A stretch of 64,000 nt of DNA from Eubacteriales bacterium (GTDB lineage: Bacteria; Bacillota; Clostridia; Lachnospirales; Lachnospiraceae). Both the position numbers and the translations under genes were made by a program. The stretch covers positions 62,001 to 126,000 of the forward strand of contig JAUNGB010000001.1 in the NCBI GenBank assembly GCA_030524715.1. Direction: 5' to 3'. This document shows positions 52,693 through 61,289 of this stretch, piece by piece (within the stretch, counting starts at the first letter, position 1; each line of letters opens with the position of its first letter). Below the pieces are notes generated by a model that saw nothing but the letters and a program-made list of their open reading frames with translations, was not told the origin of the DNA and did no database searches.

Positions 52693-53355
52693 CTATTTCT
52701 CCCGTTTTCGTATGTAAATCAGGCTTCCGGTGCATATCAGGATCAATACCATTGCAAGAATTCCCAGGATTGGTATTTTGCCCTGTTCTCCCCTTCCCGG
52801 TGCATCCTCCGGTACAACTGGTTCAGTCTGCTCTTCCGGTTCCTCTGTTTTTGTCTCCTCTGACGCCCCTGCCGGCTGCACCTGTGTATCTTCTGGAAAC
52901 TTCCGGACGCTGCATGGCATAACGTACACGTTACAGACAGTCACGGAATCTGCTGTAACTTCCACTGTCTCCGGCTCCGCATAGCAGTCATATTCCCGCA
53001 GTTCCGATATGGCCGTAACCCCTGATACATGGTATGTGTCCCCTGTCAGGGACAGATTTGCCATATAATCCCCGTCTTGATTTAGCCTTACTTCAAAGCT
53101 CCTTCCTCCAACAAGTCCTGTAAAATGAACCGTAACCTCGCCGTGAAACCCTTCAAACACCTCCCCCCGGACGGCCAGTGTCCCTTTTTCGGTATCCGTA
53201 TCGGTGTATTCCTCCTCACATGCAGCGACATTTTTTATATCTGCCGAACTCCCAGCTGGGTTTCCCAATGTGGCGGCACGGCAGACGATGGCGCTGTTAA
53301 GTGCCAGACTTACGATCAGGCATGGGAAAAGGAATCCCTTTTTATTACGCTTCAT
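52693..53355 (-). CDS. Membrane-anchored surface protein
   Basis: The 220-aa protein has a signal peptide (about 1-28, cleavage near CRAA). A beta-rich domain follows (RGEVFEGFHGEVTVHFTGLV, then RLNQDGDYMANLSLTGDTYHVSGVT) resembling a CNA-B/Ig-like fold. A Pro/Glu/Thr linker leads to a C-terminal membrane segment and IRKREK. The stop-transfer plus positive tail resembles sortase substrates, but no LPxTG or NPxTN motif is visible; IPILGI precedes the segment. It may help cell contact in mating. Confidence 0.65.
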   Translation of the reverse strand: MKRNKKGFLFPCLIVSLALNSAIVCRAATLGNPAGSSADIKNVAACEEEYTDTDTEKGTLAVRGEVFEGFHGEVTVHFTGLVGGRSFEVRLNQDGDYMANLSLTGDTYHVSGVTAISELREYDCYAEPETVEVTADSVTVCNVYVMPCSVRKFPEDTQVQPAGASEETKTEEPEEQTEPVVPEDAPGRGEQGKIPILGILAMVLILICTGSLIYIRKREK

Positions 53356-53356
53356 G

Positions 53357-55345
53357 TCATTCCCCTCCTAAAATCCATATGCCGCCATCGCTTAGGTCCC
53401 TTGCATAGGACTGGATCGTGGACGGAGTATAGATATTGCCGGTCCTGCCCCGGCTGCCGGGATCGGCAATCGTTATATTTCCTTCACTGGTTACCCCCGT
53501 AAGCACAATAAAATGGCCGCTGCTGCCCGATATGGTATTTTCCGCACAGATCACCACCGCAAGTTTCCCGCTTTTCAGTTCCTCAACCACATGGTCCATC
53601 TGTTCCCGCTTAACGCGCTCCACGGACAGCCCCCAGTGCCGGGCCGCATTGGCCGGGTACGCATGGCTGGTCCCCCGTCCCGGGACATAGCCTCCGGTGT
53701 CTACCGCATATTTTGCTGTCAGTTCTGGTGTTACCGGTTCACCGGTCAGCGTGGAAATCGCAATCGCCAGTGCAGTCGGGCCGCATCCCGACGCGCGGAC
53801 CGTGCTTCCGCCGTAAGAAAGAGACGCCCATGGTTCCTCCCCCTGGTTGTAATACACCACCTCCCCAACACAGCCGCTCACGGTATCGTAGGTAATAGTA
53901 TCCCCGCCGGTGGCAATGGTACTGGTGTACACACCATCAGACGCCCCTGCTCCCAGAATATAATTTTTCCAGCTTGCCGCCTTAAACAGGATGTCAAGCA
54001 CGCCGTCCCTGCCATTTTGGAGCATCTGGAACAGTTTCAACACGTTATTAAAACTGTTTAAATCAGTCACATAGCGGAAGTTATATCCCGTTCCCACATC
54101 GCTTAACTGCGGGTTCAGCTTCACAATAATGGCATAGTCCACAATCTCATATTCCTCCTCCTCGTCACCGGAGCCACTTGTTTCCGTATGCGTTCCGGTC
54201 ATTGTCCAGCCAAAGAACGTACTGCCTTTTTGCTCAACGATGGACTTTAAAAGCACCTTGGAAACAGACGGGTCGGTTTGGGTAATCCCCGGCATAACTG
54301 TTCCTTCCCCTAAATACCCAAGGACATTCTGTACATAGGCCGGCGTCTCCCCGTTTTGCGGAATTTGATAGCCCGCCCGTATCACGGCACCCGGTCCCGC
54401 GTTATATGCCGCAATCGCCAGTTCCACCCCATTGGGATAAGCTGAAAATCTGGCAAGCTGCTGTGAGATATAATCTGCTCCGCCCATGATATTCTGCTTC
54501 GGGTCGTAAGGATCAGTAACGCCTAAGTTTGCCGCCGTATCGGGCATAAGCTGCATGATCCCGATGGCTCCCGCGCTTGATACGCAGTTCGGGTCAAAGT
54601 CGGACTCTGCTTTTGCCATCGCCTTTAAAAGGTCTTCGGAGACCTGGTAAGTAGCTGACGCAAGTGCAAAATACTCATCATACACACTGGTAAGGGTGCC
54701 CGTCCCGCCTGCGGAACCGTATCCGTTAAAACCTTCTATCTGTTTTCCGTTCCATGACTCTTCCATCAGGACCGCCAGATACTGGCTCAGTTTTGGTTTC
54801 AGGACCGTCTCGTATTCATCTTCCACTTCATAGCCGTCATACCCGCTCTGGTTATTATCATAATCATCCTGTATTTCCGCCGCCGCCTGGTTCCGAAAGC
54901 CCTCAACCAGTCCATAGATTTCCGTTTTATAGGCAGGGTCAGCCGTAAAAAGAGCCTCGATCTGAACCTTCATGTTGTCACATTCCGCCGCGCGGGCCTG
55001 GGAAACATACCCGTCCGCGTCAGCAAAGCCAAGATACATAAAGATAATGCCTACGGAATTTACCAGTATGTAGGCAAAAAGGAGGATAGCAAGCAGAATT
55101 GAGCCAACTATCTTCCAGAAGGTTTTACTTGTAAGCAGCGCGCCTGCCACGGTTCCAAGAGGTCCCGCCAGCGCCGTGCCGACTGCCGCACCGCTGGCCG
55201 CACCTCCGGCTTTCACAGCCCCGGCTGCGGCATGGGCGGCCTGTATCGTATGTGCGATTCTTTCTGTCTGCCCCGCTGCCCGAACGATTCGGGCAGCCGT
55301 TTCTGCCGCTTTGTCAAGCGGCTCTTCGCTCCGCTCCTCGTTCAT
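53357..55345 (-). CDS. VirB1-like cell-wall hydrolase: SLT plus C39-like peptidase
   Basis: The 662-aa protein has an Ala/Gly-rich start and one membrane segment (about 75-105). A lytic transglycosylase domain lies at about 225-340 (AMAKAESDFDPNCVSSAGAI, GIMQLMPDTAANLGV, AIAAYNAGPGAV). A papain-like C39-type domain lies at about 515-662 (Cys in RASGCGPTALAIA, His in SGHFIVLTG, Asp in IADPGSRG). It opens peptidoglycan for the channel, like Orf14/TcpG-type proteins. The start follows GAGGAGAGAG. Confidence 0.88.
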   Translation of the reverse strand: MNEERSEEPLDKAAETAARIVRAAGQTERIAHTIQAAHAAAGAVKAGGAASGAAVGTALAGPLGTVAGALLTSKTFWKIVGSILLAILLFAYILVNSVGIIFMYLGFADADGYVSQARAAECDNMKVQIEALFTADPAYKTEIYGLVEGFRNQAAAEIQDDYDNNQSGYDGYEVEDEYETVLKPKLSQYLAVLMEESWNGKQIEGFNGYGSAGGTGTLTSVYDEYFALASATYQVSEDLLKAMAKAESDFDPNCVSSAGAIGIMQLMPDTAANLGVTDPYDPKQNIMGGADYISQQLARFSAYPNGVELAIAAYNAGPGAVIRAGYQIPQNGETPAYVQNVLGYLGEGTVMPGITQTDPSVSKVLLKSIVEQKGSTFFGWTMTGTHTETSGSGDEEEEYEIVDYAIIVKLNPQLSDVGTGYNFRYVTDLNSFNNVLKLFQMLQNGRDGVLDILFKAASWKNYILGAGASDGVYTSTIATGGDTITYDTVSGCVGEVVYYNQGEEPWASLSYGGSTVRASGCGPTALAIAISTLTGEPVTPELTAKYAVDTGGYVPGRGTSHAYPANAARHWGLSVERVKREQMDHVVEELKSGKLAVVICAENTISGSSGHFIVLTGVTSEGNITIADPGSRGRTGNIYTPSTIQSYARDLSDGGIWILGGE

Positions 55346-55394
55346 TCTCTCTCCTCACAAATCAGCCGGCCCTTAAAACCGGACCGGCTGTTTC

Positions 55395-57692
55395 TTACTT
55401 CTTTCCTCGTTTTCCTAGAGGTATCTTTTTCATATTCTTTTTCCCCTCCGGCTTCTTTCCCGGCGCCTGTTCTGGTATCCGCCTCTCCTGCGGAGGTTCC
55501 TTGTATACCTTCTCCAGCCGTATCGAACCATCCTTCTCCAGTACGGCTTTGGTTTCCGGCAGGATCTCCGGAGCCTTGTCCTTTTCCGGGATCTCGTAAT
55601 AGGTTTTTCCGTCTTCGTGGATCGTCTGGTAAGCTCCCTGGGGCTTTTCGTACTGGCTGGCATCATATCGCATATACCGCTCCCCATCTCGTTCAGCCAA
55701 ATAAGAACCGGAATCTCCGGCCGGGGCTGCCTGGCCGGACTGCACATAAGCCCCTGAGGCTGTACTCGCCTCCGCAACAGAAGCGGCCTGCATTCCGCCT
55801 GCGGACATTCCTTCCGCTCCATGTGTATTTTCTGCACCGGAAACAGAGCCGGACATACCGCCACCGGACACACTGCCGCCCGTTCCCGGGCTGTGGGATT
55901 GGATACCGCCTGCTGCACCTGTTTCTGCTGCATGGATTCCGGCTGTATTCGTTCCCCCTGCGCCGGTTTCTTCAGCACCGCCTCCTGGCATTCCTGAATG
56001 TACGGTAGACGCTGGGCCTTCCAGGCCGCCTGCATATCCTGACGGCGCTGTTTCTGTTCCGCCCAGGGCAGTACCTGCACGACCGTCTGCCAAAGCGGAC
56101 TCACTGCCAGCATAGGACAGGACACCTGAACCCTGCATTTCTGCATCTGGTACCGTCTCCGCACCAGCATTTTCCTGCATACCGGAAACTCCGCTGCCCT
56201 CTGCGGGCATATCCATACCGGTATCCTGTGCCATACCACTGGGGCCAGATACCGAATTTTCCTCTGTCCCGTTCCCTGTGCCAGATATTTCTTCTGCCTC
56301 CGGATAAGCTGGTCCAAACGGGCCTTCTCCCGAATAACCCATTCCAGGGATTTCCCCTGCTTCTGCCGCATCTGCATAGGAGCCATCCATCGGCATTCCA
56401 GCCTCGTCAAACGGCAGCGGTTCCTGGTCCGCAGAAAGATCCTCTGCACCTTCAGCGCTATCCAGGCCATCGAAATAGCTTTCTTGTGGTTCATAACCGG
56501 ATTCATCTGGCATTCCAAAGGGCATATCCGCTGCACCGGCTCCCGGCATTTCATTATCATAGCCGTTAAAGTCATCTTCCGCTCCATGCCAGCCAAATTC
56601 CTCCCCTGCTTCCGGGTTCCCTCCATCGCTCATTCCGCTGTTCATTCCTCCGACACCAGAACCATTCTGCATACCGGACATGCCTTCCGCCCCGAAATCC
56701 GGGGTGCCGCTCCCCATCGGGATCGGTTTTCCAGAACCAAAGGCCATGCAGGAAGCTCCCTTATCCGTGTTTCCGCCCCCGGCTCTGCCACCGCCGCCTC
56801 CCATATGAAGCAGGCGCCCGGCCATGAGAAGCGCGCCCATTCCGCTAAGTCCTCCCCCAATCCTGCCGAGATTCACGCCCAGGGAAGCCATATAGCTGTC
56901 CAGCTTTGCCGTGATCTTGCTAAACCCGATCAGGCACATGGTTGCGGCAAAAAACTTGGTAAACCCGTAGCTGCTTGCCATGATATTTCCATACCCGGAC
57001 AAAAACATTTTTAAGCACCAGGCATCCAGTATCACAATCAGTACCTGGCCGCCAAACATCCTTACCCAGGAAGTGGTAATATTGTTCGTGGACTTGGAAC
57101 CGCCCGCGGCAAAGGCCAGCGGCGCAGTATAGGAAAAGATACCCAGCAGCACATACCGTTCCGCCAGGATAAAAAGCATTTTAAAGTAATTCCACGCCAC
57201 AACAAAATGCAGGATCAGTAAAAGCATCTGAATACTGATTACGTCAATCCCCAGTACTGATACAACTGCCTCCGCCGCCGTCACATAGCCCGAAAAGGAG
57301 TTGACCGTGACCGCGGTTCCTACCACCCACTGATAAGGCGTTCCCACGATATCCAGGATATAGTTGACAATATCCTTTGCATAGGCAATCATAAATAAAC
57401 TGATTGCCGAACGGAATATCAGTTCCAGCGGTTCTTCCGATGAGGCCGTAATTTTGCCAAACATCCCCTTGAACAGCTGCCAGACCAGGATCATAAGCAG
57501 GATCATAATTGCAATCGGCATGATACCGTTCCTGTATAGATCGCCTGCCACGCCAAATAATTCCTCAAACAAGTCCAGATCACAGGACAGAATTTCCGTA
57601 AACATGCTGCTCGCAACATCCATCATATCTACGATAAACTGGGCGCACAGCTCTTTTATTCCTTCAAATAATAGTTCTAGCAGCCATCCCAT
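55395..57692 (-). CDS. VirB6/TrbL-like conjugation membrane protein
   Basis: The 765-aa protein has at least six membrane segments in residues 1-300 (RNGIMPIAIMILLMILVWQL, WVRMFGGQVLIVILDAWCL). About 400 residues of low complexity, rich in Gly, Met, Ser and Ala (AGGGNTDKGA, GMSGMQNGSGVGGMNSG), follow, then a basic C-terminus. The N-terminal part fits the TrbL/VirB6 family of Gram-positive elements. The repeat-like tail keeps a second frame open for 398 codons, which is a composition artefact. Confidence 0.82.
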   Translation of the reverse strand: MGWLLELLFEGIKELCAQFIVDMMDVASSMFTEILSCDLDLFEELFGVAGDLYRNGIMPIAIMILLMILVWQLFKGMFGKITASSEEPLELIFRSAISLFMIAYAKDIVNYILDIVGTPYQWVVGTAVTVNSFSGYVTAAEAVVSVLGIDVISIQMLLLILHFVVAWNYFKMLFILAERYVLLGIFSYTAPLAFAAGGSKSTNNITTSWVRMFGGQVLIVILDAWCLKMFLSGYGNIMASSYGFTKFFAATMCLIGFSKITAKLDSYMASLGVNLGRIGGGLSGMGALLMAGRLLHMGGGGGRAGGGNTDKGASCMAFGSGKPIPMGSGTPDFGAEGMSGMQNGSGVGGMNSGMSDGGNPEAGEEFGWHGAEDDFNGYDNEMPGAGAADMPFGMPDESGYEPQESYFDGLDSAEGAEDLSADQEPLPFDEAGMPMDGSYADAAEAGEIPGMGYSGEGPFGPAYPEAEEISGTGNGTEENSVSGPSGMAQDTGMDMPAEGSGVSGMQENAGAETVPDAEMQGSGVLSYAGSESALADGRAGTALGGTETAPSGYAGGLEGPASTVHSGMPGGGAEETGAGGTNTAGIHAAETGAAGGIQSHSPGTGGSVSGGGMSGSVSGAENTHGAEGMSAGGMQAASVAEASTASGAYVQSGQAAPAGDSGSYLAERDGERYMRYDASQYEKPQGAYQTIHEDGKTYYEIPEKDKAPEILPETKAVLEKDGSIRLEKVYKEPPQERRIPEQAPGKKPEGKKNMKKIPLGKRGKK

Positions 57693-57773
57693 GCTGTCAT
57701 CCTTTTACAGGATTTTACCCACCTCCTTGACACCTCCTTGCTGGGAGAGCACCAGCCCCTTTTTAAGAATACG

Positions 57774-58154
57774 TTACGGTGAAAACATGCTCTGTGGAAT
57801 AATACTTTCCATATAGGTTACGATTGCGCCGAGGGTCATTAACGCCGCCCAGCAGATGATAATACGCTTCAGCCAGGCGCGTGATTCGTCCACGGTCTTC
57901 CCTGATTTTGAAAAGTTCATAAGAAAAAGGCAAACTGCCGCACATACAACAGCACCGACCGTCGCAATCCCTGCAACATCCGTATACACTTGCTGCATGG
58001 CGGTCTTAGCTGTATCAAAAATATCCGCATAGGCTGTCTGGCTCATGAGCAGCGACATCATGCCAATGACATAGACCCGCCCAGCTAGCGCCGGCATATT
58101 CATAAAGCTTCTTTTTTCAGGCAGCCGGGAGCCTGCCTGTTTCTCCAAGTTCAC
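57774..58154 (-). CDS. VirB2/TrbC- or Maff2-like pilin-type membrane protein
   Basis: The 126-aa protein has a hydrophobic signal (VYVIGMMSLLMSQTAYA), then an amphipathic helix and two membrane segments separated by FSKSGKTVDESRAWLKR, the pattern of TrbC/VirB2 and Maff2 proteins. GTG 58154 is used because GGAGGG lies 7 bases before it; the longer frame to 58280 would cross the leader terminator. It is likely a channel or pilus component, with its own promoter and leader. Confidence 0.7.
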   Translation of the reverse strand: MNLEKQAGSRLPEKRSFMNMPALAGRVYVIGMMSLLMSQTAYADIFDTAKTAMQQVYTDVAGIATVGAVVCAAVCLFLMNFSKSGKTVDESRAWLKRIIICWAALMTLGAIVTYMESIIPQSMFSP

Positions 58155-58174
58155 ATCAATCCCTCCTTTTGGGT

Positions 58175-58209
58175 ACAAAAAAAGCAACCACCGTGATGAT
58201 GATTGCTTT
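58175..58209 (-). terminator. Leader terminator before the pilin-like gene
   Basis: AAAGCAATCA pairs with TGGTTGCTTT on the minus strand (10 bp with one G-U) and is followed by a seven-T run. It sits about 20 bases before the gene start and downstream of a strong promoter, an attenuator layout. Confidence 0.8.
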
Positions 58210-58216
58210 CCTTGTA

Positions 58217-58258
58217 TTATTTTTCGGTTTTCATGGCTCTCCATGGACCTATATCCAT
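58217..58258 (-). CDS. Possible 13-aa leader peptide
   Basis: An ATG at 58258 encodes MDIGPWRAMKTEK and stops 8 bases before the terminator stem. It lies within the transcript from the promoter at 58279-58307. No strong ribosome-binding site is seen. It may couple translation to read-through. Confidence 0.35.
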   Translation of the reverse strand: MDIGPWRAMKTEK

Positions 58259-58278
58259 GCACAAAAACTGATGATATC

Positions 58279-58307
58279 ATTATAAAATCTTTGAAATCTC
58301 AAGTCAA
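58279..58307 (-). promoter_or_regulatory. Promoter of the pilin-like gene
   Basis: On the minus strand TTGACT (complement of 58302-58307) and TATAAT (complement of 58279-58284) are 17 bases apart. The leader is about 120 bases with an intrinsic terminator. Confidence 0.85.
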
Positions 58308-58358
58308 CGCATATTCCGTCCCAATGATGTTTCTTTTCAGTCTCATGATAAAAAATGT

Positions 58359-58595
58359 TCAGGCCGCATTTTTAATCTGCCCGCTTTCTCTGCCATCCCG
58401 CTCGATTGTGTAATAATATGAGCTGGTTTCAAGCCGTACATAATCCGCTGCGATCTCCAGGATACGCCGCACTTTATCCGTCCACATCAGTTTTCCTCCG
58501 TATCGGTAACACGCTTCCTCTCCCACTCTGATCGGTAACTGCACTTCGCCAACGGTTCTTACGATTCTTTTTGCCTGTAAACTATTCCTCATCAT
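58359..58595 (-). CDS. Small conjugation-module protein
   Basis: The 78-aa basic protein (RIVRTVGEVQLPIRVGEEAC, VRRILEIAADYVRLETSSYY) starts after AGGAAGGTG, 16 bases behind the previous gene stop. No membrane segment or known motif is seen; it is likely beta-rich. Its position between the 59064 gene and the pilin-like gene suggests a regulatory or accessory transfer role. Confidence 0.55.
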   Translation of the reverse strand: MMRNSLQAKRIVRTVGEVQLPIRVGEEACYRYGGKLMWTDKVRRILEIAADYVRLETSSYYYTIERDGRESGQIKNAA

Positions 58596-58611
58596 AACGG
58601 CACCTTCCTCC

Positions 58612-59064
58612 TCAACTGGCTAACTGGTCTAATGACAGCACGCTCACCTTATTGGTATAATCTACTTTCTTTCCATTTCCAAAGGCAAATTCCAGCTTCC
58701 TGACGGATAACGGGATTGTCTTTCGCAGACGGAAATCCAGCAGCTCCGCCTTCACCTCCGTAATCACGGTTTTTGACAGCCTGGAACGGAAATAATTATA
58801 GTCCAGAATTTCCGCCTGCTGGCTGGTTCCTAAATGCTGCAGCTTCTCATTCTCCGTCCGGATTCCTTTCGCCTCCAGCCCGACCACAATCGTTCCATCG
58901 GCCATATAGCTCTTCTTCTGGACTGCCTGCCCGATTGACAGTTCCATCGGCTCCGGATTTTCCATCTGTAATCCGCTTAATAACAGGACACAGTTATCCG
59001 GGTGGCTCACCGGTTCAAGTGTCTGGACTTCCAGTTTCATTTTCTTAAATTTGTCACGCTTCAT
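58612..59064 (-). CDS. First protein of the transfer operon, uncharacterised
   Basis: The 150-aa protein (MKRDKFKKMKLEVQTLEPVS; LLLSGLQMENPEPM; YNYFRSRLSKTVITEVKAEL) starts at 59064, after AAGGAGGAAACG. The longer frame to 59145 would begin inside the leader terminator. No family is recognised. It is soluble and mixed alpha/beta. It is the first gene after the strong promoter and attenuator, a position often held by early transfer regulators. Confidence 0.6.
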   Translation of the reverse strand: MKRDKFKKMKLEVQTLEPVSHPDNCVLLLSGLQMENPEPMELSIGQAVQKKSYMADGTIVVGLEAKGIRTENEKLQHLGTSQQAEILDYNYFRSRLSKTVITEVKAELLDFRLRKTIPLSVRKLEFAFGNGKKVDYTNKVSVLSLDQLAS

Positions 59065-59144
59065 TCGTTTCCTCCTTCGGTTAATGTTCTGATTTTTAGT
59101 TTCTGCCCTCCTCCTGTACTGCTGTCCTATCCTGCTTTTCTGCA

Positions 59145-59183
59145 CAAAAAAAAGCGCTTCACTTTTTCAAAAAAATGAGCGCC
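59145..59183 (-). terminator. Leader terminator at the head of the transfer operon
   Basis: On the minus strand GGCGCTCA pairs with TGAAGCGCT, with a one-base bulge, and eight or more T follow. The 22-codon leader ORF (59159-59227) runs through the 5' arm, so a translating ribosome would disturb the stem. Confidence 0.8.
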
Positions 59184-59227
59184 ATTCTATAATTGCTTAA
59201 ACTATGAAAGATCCAGAGCAGACTCAT
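59159..59227 (-). CDS. Possible 22-aa leader peptide of the transfer operon
   Basis: An ATG at 59227 encodes MSLLWIFHSLSNYR then MALIFLKK, ending within the loop of the terminator. It lies in the leader of the promoter at 59311-59339. The overlap with the terminator 5' arm is the layout of translational attenuation. The ribosome-binding site is weak (CAGGGC). Confidence 0.45.
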   Translation of the reverse strand: MSLLWIFHSLSNYRMALIFLKK

Positions 59228-59238
59228 GCCCTGACTGC

Positions 59239-59291
59239 TTCTTTCTATGCAGAAAGAACAAACTTTTTATACATTACCAGGACCGGTAATG
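59239..59291 (-). repeat. Two hairpins in the transfer-operon leader
   Basis: TTCTTTC/GAAAGAA (59239-59258) and CATTACC/GGTAATG (59272-59291) are perfect inverted repeats with six-base loops. They lie between the promoter and the leader ORF, and could be RNA control elements or regulator sites. Confidence 0.6.
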
Positions 59292-59304
59292 CACAAATCA
59301 ATAC

Positions 59305-59339
59305 AGTATTATTATAATACTATATGTTGTGGTTGTCAA
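59305..59339 (-). promoter_or_regulatory. Consensus promoter with palindrome over the -10
   Basis: On the minus strand TTGACA (complement of 59334-59339) and TATAAT (complement of 59311-59316) are exactly 17 bases apart. The palindrome AGTATTAT-T-ATAATACT (59305-59321) covers the -10 box, as a repressor site would. It should drive the transfer operon from 59064 leftward. Confidence 0.9.
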
Positions 59340-59420
59340 TTATATAAGTACCATATTTAGTCTTATAATCTCTTTTGTATACCCCTCTTTTCTCTACTGT
59401 TCATTCTCCAGGGCCAAAAC

Positions 59421-59984
59421 CTACCAACGCACATAAACCGTTTCCGCTAATGTAATCTTTCCAGCCTCCATATCAACAGCACGCATTTTAAGTAATTGGT
59501 TCAATGCCTCGTCAAATTTGGAAAAATCAAAGGAATCGATTTTCCCCATGCGGACCAGCCTCTCTATTTCAGTCTTCAGATGTGCTTCATCAATCCCATA
59601 ATTGGCACACTTTTGTTCATGAAGAGCATATACCATGGCTGCACAAGCCGGACTTAATTTCGTTATGGCAGTTTTGGATATAAATATACACCCCAACAAA
59701 ATAAGCTGGATATAATTAAATACATTTTCCGGTTTGCTAAGCGATGCAGCCAGTTCAATCCCAGCGGCAATACACGCCCTTAAATCCAATCGGATGTTTC
59801 CTGGCTTTATAGAGAATGAATGATCTGCCAGGACAATCATATCCTTTTTCACCGGCTCCGGGCTGATGATTATATTTCCCATGACACAGTCATAAAATGG
59901 TTCCTCGATTCCCATATCCTCTGAACAGTTTTTTAAATGCCGGTTCAGCTCCAAATCAAGTGCCTCTGCCTCATCTCTCGTCAT
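59421..59984 (-). CDS. Unknown protein paired with a metallopeptidase
   Basis: The 187-aa protein has an acidic start, a central hydrophobic helix pair (ENVFNYIQLILLGCIFISKT, about 86-105) and a C-terminal region like a small winged helix (DEALNQLLKMRAVDMEAGKI). It overlaps the peptidase gene by 14 bases and follows GGGAGGGG, so it is translated with it. No family recognised. It could be the substrate, inhibitor or partner of the peptidase. Confidence 0.65.
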   Translation of the reverse strand: MTRDEAEALDLELNRHLKNCSEDMGIEEPFYDCVMGNIIISPEPVKKDMIVLADHSFSIKPGNIRLDLRACIAAGIELAASLSKPENVFNYIQLILLGCIFISKTAITKLSPACAAMVYALHEQKCANYGIDEAHLKTEIERLVRMGKIDSFDFSKFDEALNQLLKMRAVDMEAGKITLAETVYVRW

Positions 59985-61110
59985 TGTTTCCCCTCCCGTA
60001 AATCCGAGTCGGCCGGATAATTGAATCCAGCTTCCCCCTCGTTCTTTTCAGCAAAACCTGCGTCCTGTATTCATCATATACATCCAAAAAACCGCCATAC
60101 AGATGATTCCCGTCCACAGTATCAAACATGTATTGATCATCACGCAAAACAGCGAACAGCCTTGCCTTCCTCTTTATCGGTAAAGGGTGCGTATCCGTGT
60201 TCAGCCTCGTCCGATACAACACATAGTCTGTATAGTAGAGAAGATCAAAATAATCCATATACATCATCGGAGCCATGTAAGTATATTCTTCAAGAATCCG
60301 TTTTTTCCGTTCTTTTCCTCTGCTTTCCATAATCATCTTCAGGACAATATCATAAGCAATCCCGTCCGCATCAAATTCCTCCTGCCGCATGGCCTGTTTC
60401 CCCTTTTTGACAGTTCTTTCCTTTAAATAGAGGTGTGCGATTTCATGTGCGATCGTAAATGCAGTGATTGTCCAGTAACAGTCTTCCGCCAGATTTATAA
60501 CCTGCATATCCCCATGGATTTCTTCCATCAACGTCCTGCAGGACTTCTCATCCGGCAATTCGCCCAAGATACTGACGTCATTCAAAATAAACAGGGTGTA
60601 CAGAAAACAAAAACCATAGGTATCCAGATTCCGAAAGTCTTTCGACCATTTGAACAGAACCAGAAGAAACGAAAGGACTGCCGATTCAAACAACTCGTCA
60701 ATATGGAGGAAACGGCTTTCCTCCTCCTTTTCTCCTAGCCACACATAGCTTCCCACTGTTTTTTGATACCGGTTGTTCAACTCGATCCGCTCGTCCTGGA
60801 ATCCATAATCCCGCTTAAAATAGCCGCGGACGGTTTCCAACATATTCTCCAAATTATATTGGTTCAAATTCTCCCTGATAACCGGCTCCGAGACCAGATC
60901 TTTCGGCAAATAATCTTGTATCAATCCTATCGCAAACTCTATATCCCTTGTTACCTCGCCGCCATATTTCAAAATACTATAATCACTTGGAGGAACCAGG
61001 AAATCAAACATCGACCTCTTATCCATACCATCTCTCCATAGATATATGTCTGCCACATCCACATCGCAGAGTTTCCATATCTCCGTCTGTATTCGGGAAC
61101 CTTGCGACAT
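59971..61110 (-). CDS. Zinc metallopeptidase (HExxH) of an uncharacterised module
   Basis: The 379-aa protein has the zinc motif FTIAHEIAHLYLKER (about residues 219-233) and, about 15 residues later, EEFDADGIAYDIVL, where the Glu and Asp form the third-ligand site of gluzincins. There is no signal peptide or membrane segment, so it acts in the cytosol. The rest is unlike ImmA/IrrE or M48. The ATG at 61110 lies in the centre of a 31-bp palindrome and has only a distant AGGA/AAGAGGAG. It pairs with the 59421 protein. Confidence 0.72.
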   Translation of the reverse strand: MSQGSRIQTEIWKLCDVDVADIYLWRDGMDKRSMFDFLVPPSDYSILKYGGEVTRDIEFAIGLIQDYLPKDLVSEPVIRENLNQYNLENMLETVRGYFKRDYGFQDERIELNNRYQKTVGSYVWLGEKEEESRFLHIDELFESAVLSFLLVLFKWSKDFRNLDTYGFCFLYTLFILNDVSILGELPDEKSCRTLMEEIHGDMQVINLAEDCYWTITAFTIAHEIAHLYLKERTVKKGKQAMRQEEFDADGIAYDIVLKMIMESRGKERKKRILEEYTYMAPMMYMDYFDLLYYTDYVLYRTRLNTDTHPLPIKRKARLFAVLRDDQYMFDTVDGNHLYGGFLDVYDEYRTQVLLKRTRGKLDSIIRPTRIYGRGNNDER

Positions 61111-61126
61111 AATGTCGCAAAGTTCC
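61096..61126. promoter_or_regulatory. 31-bp palindrome over the peptidase start codon
   Basis: GGAAC-c-TTGCGACAT-a-ATGTCGCAA-a-GTTCC is symmetric except for one pair beside the outer arms. The peptidase ATG is at its centre. A near-copy lies at 61917-61944 before the other gene of the module. It may be an operator or an mRNA hairpin hiding the start codon. Confidence 0.8.
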
Positions 61127-61189
61127 TGATGTCTCCTCTTAACTGGTTTCGTTCATAATCCTTCATTATGTGGGGCATCTGTACATGTC

Positions 61190-61218
61190 ATTATATCACT
61201 CAAAAAAATACCACACAA
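61190..61218 (-). promoter_or_regulatory. Promoter of the peptidase gene
   Basis: On the minus strand TTGTGT (complement of 61213-61218) and TATAAT (complement of 61190-61195) are 17 bases apart. The 31-bp palindrome begins about 60 bases downstream of the expected start. Confidence 0.75.
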
Positions 61219-61289
61219 GGCACAAATGCTTTGCTGCCTGCCATTTGGGCAGGTGCTCGCAGATTCGTTTACCCTATGCCGCATTTCTA

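Noticed and set aside
55430..56626. 398-codon frame inside the VirB6-like gene
   Set aside because: It lies wholly within the low-complexity Gly/Met/Ser part of the real gene in another frame; its Arg/Met/Gln-rich product is a composition effect.
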